Assembly (NCBI GenBank): GCA_001936135.1
Contig: CP012816.1
Coordinates: forward strand, 3,159,501-3,223,500
DNA: 64,000 bases
Origin: Saccharomycopsis fibuligera x Saccharomycopsis cf. fibuligera
Lineage: Eukaryota; Ascomycota; Saccharomycetes; Ascoideales; Saccharomycopsidaceae
Reading direction: 5' to 3'
Shown: positions 58,556-64,000 of the stretch, in pieces
How the letters are laid out: the number at the start of each line of letters is the position of its first letter
Numbering within the stretch: position 1 is the stretch's first letter
Made by a program: the position numbers and the translations under genes
The notes under the pieces: model-generated
What the model was told of the DNA's origin: nothing
The model's database searches: none
The model's input: only the letters and a program-made list of their open reading frames with translations

Positions 58556-59665
58556 ATGACTGTCGACTCATCAACACAAACCAAAATGAATCCCCTCGAA
58601 ATATTCCATCATTGTAATAATGTACTTAATCGCCCAGTTTACATTGCCGGCCCCATGGTCCGTTATTCAAAGCTTCCATTCCGACAAATTTGCCGTGATT
58701 ATCAGGCGGATTTGGTATACAGTCCCATGATCCTTGCCAGAGAATTTGTCCGTAATTCTATTGCTCGGGCCACAGATTTTTCCACCAATGAAGACGACGC
58801 TCCGTTGGTTATTCAGGTCGGCACCAACAACGTCACCGACTTGCTAAGATTTGTCGAGATGGTTAAAGATCACTGTGCCGCCGTTAGTATCAACTGTGGC
58901 TGTCCGGTCAAAGAGCAAGTCCGTGAGGGAATTGGGGCTGCATTAATGCAGGACTCTGCCAAAGTGGCCAAGTTGGTCAGGGCAGTTAAACAGAAATACG
59001 GGGATGCAGTGCTCATAGAAACGAAAATCAGAATCCACGATGATATCAACAAGACTGTGCAATTTGTTCAGGAGGTGCAGGACGCAGGAGTTGACTGGAT
59101 CACCGTACACGGCCGCACCAAGGATACGAGGTCCTCGGTACCAGCTAACCTTGAGGCCATCAAAATAGTCAAGCAAGGTGTTGCCAATGGCAAAAATAGC
59201 AGAAACGTGCCGGTGGTTGCCAACGGTGACTGTTTCATGCCGCTGGACGTTAATCGAATTGCGGCGGCCACGGGGGTCAACGGTGTGATGGCAGTACGTG
59301 GTGTTTTAAATAATCCGTGTCTTTTTGCTCCGCAACAGTATGACCGTTGCACATGGGGTGCAGTGGAGAAATTCTTGAATTACGCGATGGAGTATAGTCT
59401 ACCATTTCGGATCATCCAACACCATTTGAGCTGTATGTTGGAAAGCTCGTTGAACAAAGAAGCAAGAAAACAGTTGAACGAGTGCAACTCGATGGTGGAG
59501 ATGTTGGACTGGTTTGACGAAAATTTTGAGTTGCGGAGAGTCGAGGACGCCGGGTTTGGCGAGGACAAGTATTTGGAGGGGCCGTTGGCTAAACCTGCGG
59601 GGGAGGCTGACGCCAATTGCGAAGACGATGGAAAGCTAGTGGCTAAGAAGATGAGATTGCAATAG
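58556..59665 (+). CDS. DUS4: tRNA dihydrouridine synthase 4
   Basis: Dus4 forms dihydrouridine at positions 20a and 20b of cytosolic tRNA. It has 369 residues, the usual length. The TIM barrel contains RPVYIAGPMVRYSKLPFR (the FMN-binding start), NCGCP at residues 113-117 with catalytic C116, IKIRIHDD-like TKIRIHDD, VHGRTKD and NGDCF near residue 223. The C-terminal helical domain ends with a basic, acidic-flanked tail. A CTG codon at 59243-59245 lies in NGDCFMPxDV, where the S. cerevisiae protein, as I recall it, has Ser; this gives weak extra support for CTG as Ser. It is adjacent to and divergent from DUS3. Confidence 0.95.
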   Translation: MTVDSSTQTKMNPLEIFHHCNNVLNRPVYIAGPMVRYSKLPFRQICRDYQADLVYSPMILAREFVRNSIARATDFSTNEDDAPLVIQVGTNNVTDLLRFVEMVKDHCAAVSINCGCPVKEQVREGIGAALMQDSAKVAKLVRAVKQKYGDAVLIETKIRIHDDINKTVQFVQEVQDAGVDWITVHGRTKDTRSSVPANLEAIKIVKQGVANGKNSRNVPVVANGDCFMPLDVNRIAAATGVNGVMAVRGVLNNPCLFAPQQYDRCTWGAVEKFLNYAMEYSLPFRIIQHHLSCMLESSLNKEARKQLNECNSMVEMLDWFDENFELRRVEDAGFGEDKYLEGPLAKPAGEADANCEDDGKLVAKKMRLQ

Positions 59666-59927
59666 CGGAGCGGTGATGGTAGCTTACAGTATGTCCTAAG
59701 TAACAGTAACAGCACGCAAGGCGTGCCAGTGTAATAGTATAGAAGTGTCCAACGAAAACCGATCTTGTAAAAAAAACAAAAACACAAAACATGAATAGGG
59801 AAAAACAGGCAAGATGCGACATGAAAGCGAAAGCAAAGCAGAAACGTCATAAGATAAGAAGCAATAAGCGAGAAAAGGGGACTGAAAGGCCGAGCTCTAG
59901 CGATGGAGCAAGCACCGGTGCCGCGTG

Positions 59928-60476
59928 CTAGTGTCTGAACGGGTTCACGCCATAGTAGCCACTGCCGGCTACCGGAGAAGTTGGATTTTGCGGCACATTC
60001 GTGTACTCTGGCTGGCCATTGCCAACGCCATAGTAGCCGGCGGTGCTGTCCTGCATGGCGGGCAGCGGCCTGGCCAAAAACGGATTGTGATCATATTTGG
60101 CGGCGTCGTTGTCGTTGTCGTTGTCGTGGTGGATGTCGTCGGCGTCGCGCGCCATAGTCACTGGCAGATGGCTTTGCATTTTTTCAGTGTTTCCAAATGC
60201 CGCGGTGGGGCTCACGGGGCTGTATGTTTGCTCTGCGCCCTGGGAGGCAGTGGCGGGATGGTACGGGAAATAGTCGTCAGCGGTGAGTTTCTGGAGCTGC
60301 TTGTGCTCTTTGATAGTGCGGATGCGGTGGATTATCCCATAGATGATGGAAAATATCAATAAGGCGCCGCTGACGATGCCGACCGCGATGTACAACACGA
60401 GACTCTTGTTCTTGCTCCAGAAGCTTTCGGTGTTTGAGCGGGGAGCTAGCGATGACATTATCGATGCGTACGCCAT
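59928..60476 (-). CDS. Single-pass membrane protein of unknown function
   Basis: The protein has 182 residues from the ATG at 60476; MSSLAP six codons in is an alternative. It has a short N-terminus, one membrane span at about residues 25-49 (SLVLYIAVGIVSGALLIFSI) and then a basic stretch (HRIRTIKEHKQ), which puts the C-terminal 130 residues in the cytosol. That tail is rich in Tyr, Asn and Pro, with an Asp/His repeat DDIHHDNDNDNDAAKYDHN and two GYYGV(G)N motifs ending in VNPFRH. I do not recognise the family. The topology resembles type III plasma-membrane proteins of fungi. Confidence 0.72.
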   Translation of the reverse strand: MAYASIMSSLAPRSNTESFWSKNKSLVLYIAVGIVSGALLIFSIIYGIIHRIRTIKEHKQLQKLTADDYFPYHPATASQGAEQTYSPVSPTAAFGNTEKMQSHLPVTMARDADDIHHDNDNDNDAAKYDHNPFLARPLPAMQDSTAGYYGVGNGQPEYTNVPQNPTSPVAGSGYYGVNPFRH

Positions 60477-62931
60477 GTTTTGGACGCTGTTTTTTGCTGA
60501 CGGTTGGCTGAGACGGCAAGTGGAAGTGGAATGTCAAACGAGGGGGAAAACGGCGAGCAAAGAAACAGACTGGACAGGCACCGCAAACTGTGGACTGAGA
60601 AAACGTAGAACAGAGGCAGGAGCAGAGTATTTATTGTCGCAGACACATACCGCAGCAGCGCTCTAAGGCAGTAGATGCTCTCCCGGAATTTTGGGTCTGA
60701 GATCTGTGGAAAACTGAAAAAGGCTTTCGTCCCGCAGAGAAACGTAAAAAAAAGAAAAAAAAAGAAAAGAAAGAAAAAAAGACAGTACTGAATAAAAGAG
60801 AAGCAAGTTTTCGTACACAAGTCTGTAGACGGTGGAAGCAGGTTGGCTATTCCACCACCGGTCAACTGAGTATATATTGCGCCGCGCCGCATGTGCTGTG
60901 CTGTGCTCTGGTCTGGTCTGGTCTGGTCTTCTGGCACACAGCTCTGGTCCTAAGCGGGATGAGCCCTGTTTACAGTTATATCACAACCTTATATTGCAAG
61001 CGCCGGCGCAGCGCAGCGCACAGGAAGCCAGCCGACAAAGCAAAGCCATGGCACACTCACACTCACACTCACTCACTCAGGCTGCTGCCGCTGCTGCTGT
61101 TGCTGTTGCTGCCGCTGCTGCTGTTGCTGTTGCCGCCGCCGCGCGAAACAGCAAAGGCTGGCGCTGAGCTGTTTTCTTATTCCGCGCCGCAAAGCGGTTA
61201 TTCGCTGCCCTAAGGCAGAGCGGTATTTTTAGAACAGGGCGGACCAGATCAGCTCAGATCAGACCAGACCGCTGGACCGCGAGCGCAGCACTAGCAAATG
61301 CGGCGTGTCCGCAGCGTGACTTGTTCTTCCGTTTTGCCTCCAAACTCGCGGCGCTCTAGCGACACCCACACCGCAGTGGAACGGCAGGGGAAACTGAACA
61401 CACGCTGAGTAGCACTGTCAGCCAGCAGCCAGCGGGAGTTCTTTTGCGCGCAACGGGGGCCTCCCGCCTGCTCGTGATCACGGCCATGTTCGCACGCCAA
61501 ACAAGGCTTGCGAGCTGTACGTGTCTTTGCCCGCAAGCGTACAGATCACCTGCTAAGCTTTGCACCAAGCCCGACCTCAAGCCACACCGCTGGCCTGCAT
61601 CTCGAAGCGCTTTGAACCAGCCAAAGTCAAGCCGGATAGGCCAGCATCTGGCACTCGCGTGGCACTCGCGTAGCACTCGCGTAGCACTCGCGTAGCGCTG
61701 TACGCTCGCAGCTCGTAGCTCGCAGCAACTGCCCCAGGGCCTCCAGGAGACACCCTCCGTACACCACGCCCAAACACCATGTGCGCGACAGAAAAAAAAA
61801 AAATTTTTTTTTTCTTTTCTTTCTCTGTATTTAAACACAGAAGACTTTCTCTTCCTGCCCAAGATGCAAAAACCGGCTGGTCCGCCAGCTTGCCAGCCAG
61901 CACAGAGAGTCGGTGCACGCTCTTGGCGAACTGAGTTTAGCGACTATGGCGGCACCGGCCAGTTTGCGGTCCCAGCGAGCGGTCTTTTCGGTTGCCATCT
62001 TGTTTGGCCCGGCGGTCAGTCTGGTCTGAGTCGCCGCTTGTTGGCAGGCAGTTCCTGCGGACAGCGGTCGGTCCAGCCGTCCTTACCGTGGGTGTTTGTC
62101 GAAAAGGTAGCCTAAAAGGTAGCCTAAAAGGTATGTTGAAGCACTTGCAGCGGTGCGGCCCTCGTCCGCCAGCCAGCGCCAGCGCTGGATAATCCGCTGG
62201 ATAATCCGCCGGCAGACAAGCAACAAGATCTCCGCGGTGGTCCTAGATGATGATAACTTTTCTTTATTTTTACCAGTGGAGCAAATCAACACGGACTAGT
62301 CGTCCTGGCTAGTCTCTTTTGCAGTGAAGGTAATACGTTTGTCATAGTTACACTGATACTCCGCTTGTTGCTTGTTTCGCTGCCTGGTTGGCGGTTTACT
62401 TTTGCCTTTTCAGAGGAAGCGCCCAGTACTAACATGTTCAGACCAAACTCATCTAGCGTCGGTGTCGGGCTGTTGCCGCAGTCCCAGGCTGAATTTTTCA
62501 TTGTGTATGCCATAAATATAGAACTTTTCTCAGAGACATTGATCGAGACTGTCAGTTGTAAGCAAAGCGCCAGCGCCAGTAGCAGCCAGCGCGGCGGTGT
62601 CTGCGGCCGTTTCGAAGATACGGACAGCAGTTTCGCTTGCTGTGGCCAGCGCTCCAGCAGAGCAGCGTTGGACTAGCCGTGGGGCCGCCGGTGCGCACCA
62701 GCAGAAACGTACGGAAGGCAGCGCACATGTCGGTTGTGGCGACTCCCCTGCCACCGTCGAGGCACTACAGATGGCCACAACAAAGACAAAGTTAAAAAAA
62801 AGCATTACATGAACTTCGCTTCATAGTATTAGTTAAAACATTATAGAGAAATTTTATTCTGCCAAAAGATCACACATAAAAGATAACAGTCATGCACAAA
62901 AAGCTAAGCATTTGATTAACTAAAAACACAT
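60477..62931. other. 2.45-kb GC-rich gene-free region before RPL31
   Basis: No gene is recognised. The stretch 60.9-62.8 kb is clearly GC-rich. It contains GCTGCTGTTGCTGTT-type repeats at 61081-61140, four tandem 11-bp units (TRGCACTCGCG) at 61649-61692, an RRPE-like A12T11 box at 61791-61813, tandem AAAAGGTAGCCT copies at 62102-62130 and CTGGATAATCCG copies at 62184-62208. ORFs of 80-170 codons overlap on both strands with Arg/Ala/Cys-rich translations, as expected by chance in GC-rich DNA. A TACTAAC at 62429-62435 suggests a possible intron but I found no matching exons. Confidence 0.45.
61649..61692. repeat. Four tandem 11-bp units TRGCACTCGCG
   Basis: Two copies of TGGCACTCGCG are followed by two of TAGCACTCGCG and a partial fifth. 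They lie inside the GC-rich gene-free region and are read directly from the sequence. Confidence 0.9.
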
Positions 62932-63944
62932 TTACTCGTCATCCTCTTCAATGACAACGGTTTCCAAACCTTTAGCAGAAGCAACCTCAACTGGTTCAAC
63001 GTAGGAGTACAATTTTTCCTTGGCGTCTTCTTCTTCGTTTCTCTTTCTGGAGATTCTGATTCTCATTCTGTACTGGACGCCTTGGACACCTCTTTTCCAG
63101 ATGGCCTGGTTGAGCTTTGGGTCCAATCTGACATCGGTGGTCTTCATGTGCAAGTAAGCGAACTTCTTGATTTCCTTGACAGCCTTTGGGGCTCTCTTTT
63201 TGAAGGAAACACCATGCAACTAGAGATGGAAAGTTAGTAATTGCAACTTCAGGCTAGACTATATGTGACGGTTGGCGGTTGGCAGCATTGGCAACGGCTC
63301 AAAAGAGAATGGCGATACGGCAGGGCGCGGAGTTGTCGCAGGTGGGGCCTGAGTGCGGCCGCAAGCTTTGTCGGCTCAACTTCAGTGGGGCCTCGCTGAA
63401 CATCAAAACACGGCCGTTAGTTGAAGCTGCCGCTGTTCATCCCGTATCATGGTTTCTACGACCGTTCTTCCGGGCCACAATGTCCAAAAGAACAGTAGCT
63501 TTAGTGCCGTGATGTTGGTGCCGGCACAAGTTCTGGCGTATTCTCGGCCATGCTCTTGGGGTGTTGTGCTGGGCTGTGCTTCGTCTCGCCTTGTTTATCA
63601 GTTGTTTGCTCTGGTACGACAGTTCTTGTACGTTGGTCTATAATAAACAACGCTTTTGGCTGTTGCTGTTTTCCTGCTTTCTTTTGCCTTTTTGTTTTTC
63701 CTTTTTTGATACACTGAGACTCTTCTATTCCCCATCAGTATCCGCATAAGCCTCTGCCGTTACTTTGCACTTCTCCCAAGCTGGATTGAGTCCCGCTGTA
63801 AATTTTTCACCGTGATAATTTTTTACCGCCAATACTAAATGCAAACCCAGCAAGAACAAAAACAGGATAACTTACTCTTTTGTGCAAGTTGATGGTGTAT
63901 TCACGGGTGACAACGTCCTTAAGAGCACTTCTTTGGGTAGACAT
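62932..63944 (-). CDS. RPL31: 60S ribosomal protein L31, spliced
   Basis: Exon 1 (63876-63944) encodes [20 protein letters not shown] and HKR, 23 codons in all. The intron (63220-63875, 656 nt) begins GTAAGT, has the branch point TACTAAC about 14 nt before the 3' end, and ends in CTAG. Exon 2 (62932-63219) encodes [20 protein letters not shown] to the acidic end VVIEEDDE. The joined protein has 118 residues, nearly identical in pattern to eL31 of other yeasts. It sits near the polypeptide exit tunnel of the large subunit. The start is four residues longer than S. cerevisiae (MAGLKDVV). The intron position after HKR is the same type as in other fungal RPL31 genes. Confidence 0.97.
63220..63875 (-). 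other. Long RPL31 intron
   Basis: This 656-nt spliceosomal intron is long for a yeast. Its middle part is GC-rich, whereas the end near exon 1 is T-rich on the plus strand. Ribosomal protein introns sometimes host snoRNAs, but I could not identify clear C/D or H/ACA boxes. Confidence 0.7.
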
Positions 63945-64000
63945 TTTGTACTTGATGTTATATTGATCTATTAGTTCTTGCTACTTGGAACGATTCTTCA

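Noticed and set aside
61356-61918. 168- and 113-codon minus-strand ORFs in the GC-rich island
   Set aside because: They are Arg/Cys/Trp-rich, low-quality translations overlapping other frames, as expected where stop codons are rare.
62290-62530. Possible snRNA or other structured RNA
   Set aside because: I looked for the conserved 5' ends and loops of U1, U2, U4, U5 and U6 and saw none. Only the TACTAAC at 62429-62435 stands out.
1-64000. CRISPR array, bacterial operon or viral element
   Set aside because: Gene structure, introns, tRNA type and protein families are all those of a budding yeast nuclear chromosome; no spaced direct repeats or capsid, integrase or polymerase genes were seen.

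Overview
The window is nuclear DNA from a budding yeast, very probably of the CTG-Ser clade (the Candida, Debaryomyces and Lodderomyces relatives). Genes are mostly intronless and densely packed, and every confident gene has a yeast orthologue. A complex I subunit (NDUFA12 type) excludes Saccharomyces-like species that lack complex I. A secreted copper-only superoxide dismutase of the SOD4/5/6 type is typical of Candida. The two spliced genes use canonical TACTAAC branch points. The best code evidence is a CTG codon in DPB4 at 22327-22329, at a position where the S. cerevisiae protein has serine. All translations here use the standard code, so each L encoded by CTG should probably be read as S. 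Long Asn, Gln and Ser tracts and long intergenic regions are conspicuous, but I do not name a species.

Layout. 0-6 kb: N-terminal part of a probable SGD1 (minus, runs off the left edge), cis-prenyltransferase RER2/SRT1 (plus), secreted Cu-only SOD (plus), and a 495-residue helical protein of unknown function (minus). 6-17 kb: DHR2 helicase, mitochondrial tyrosyl-tRNA synthetase MSY1, an unknown two-TM protein, the NDUFA12 subunit, deoxyhypusine synthase DYS1 and methionine sulfoxide reductase MXR1. 17-25 kb: a divergent ATO/GPR1-FUN34-YaaH transporter, vacuolar R-SNARE NYV1, DPB4, an intron-containing tRNA-Ser(GCU), an AT-rich gene-poor stretch with a 44-bp A tract, and a spliced PDCD5 homologue. 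25-46 kb: UBP1, an AHK1/DUF1765 giant protein, a 3-kb gap, BRE1 and SNT1. 47-60 kb: seipin SEI1, SFP1, the BAP31 homologue YET3, and the head-to-head tRNA dihydrouridine synthases DUS3 and DUS4. 60-64 kb: a single-TM protein, a GC-rich unexplained 2.4-kb gap, and RPL31 with a 656-nt intron.

How the genes relate. This is an ordinary chromosomal arm segment and not one pathway. A ribosome and translation theme recurs: SGD1, DHR2, RPL31, DYS1, MSY1, DUS3, DUS4 and the regulator SFP1. RRPE-type A/T boxes, with a PAC-like box in one case, sit upstream of SGD1, DHR2 and DYS1. BRE1 and SNT1 are neighbouring chromatin regulators (H2B ubiquitin ligase and Set3-complex subunit). Membrane and secretory functions make up most of the rest: RER2, NYV1, SEI1, YET3 and ATO.

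I found no convincing mobile element, CRISPR array or previously undescribed multi-gene system. The most interesting items are the code evidence, the ATO paralogue with altered signature motifs, the UBP1 catalytic domain split by a long insertion, the DUS3-DUS4 divergent pair, strongly repetitive coding tracts, and two GC-rich gene-free islands.
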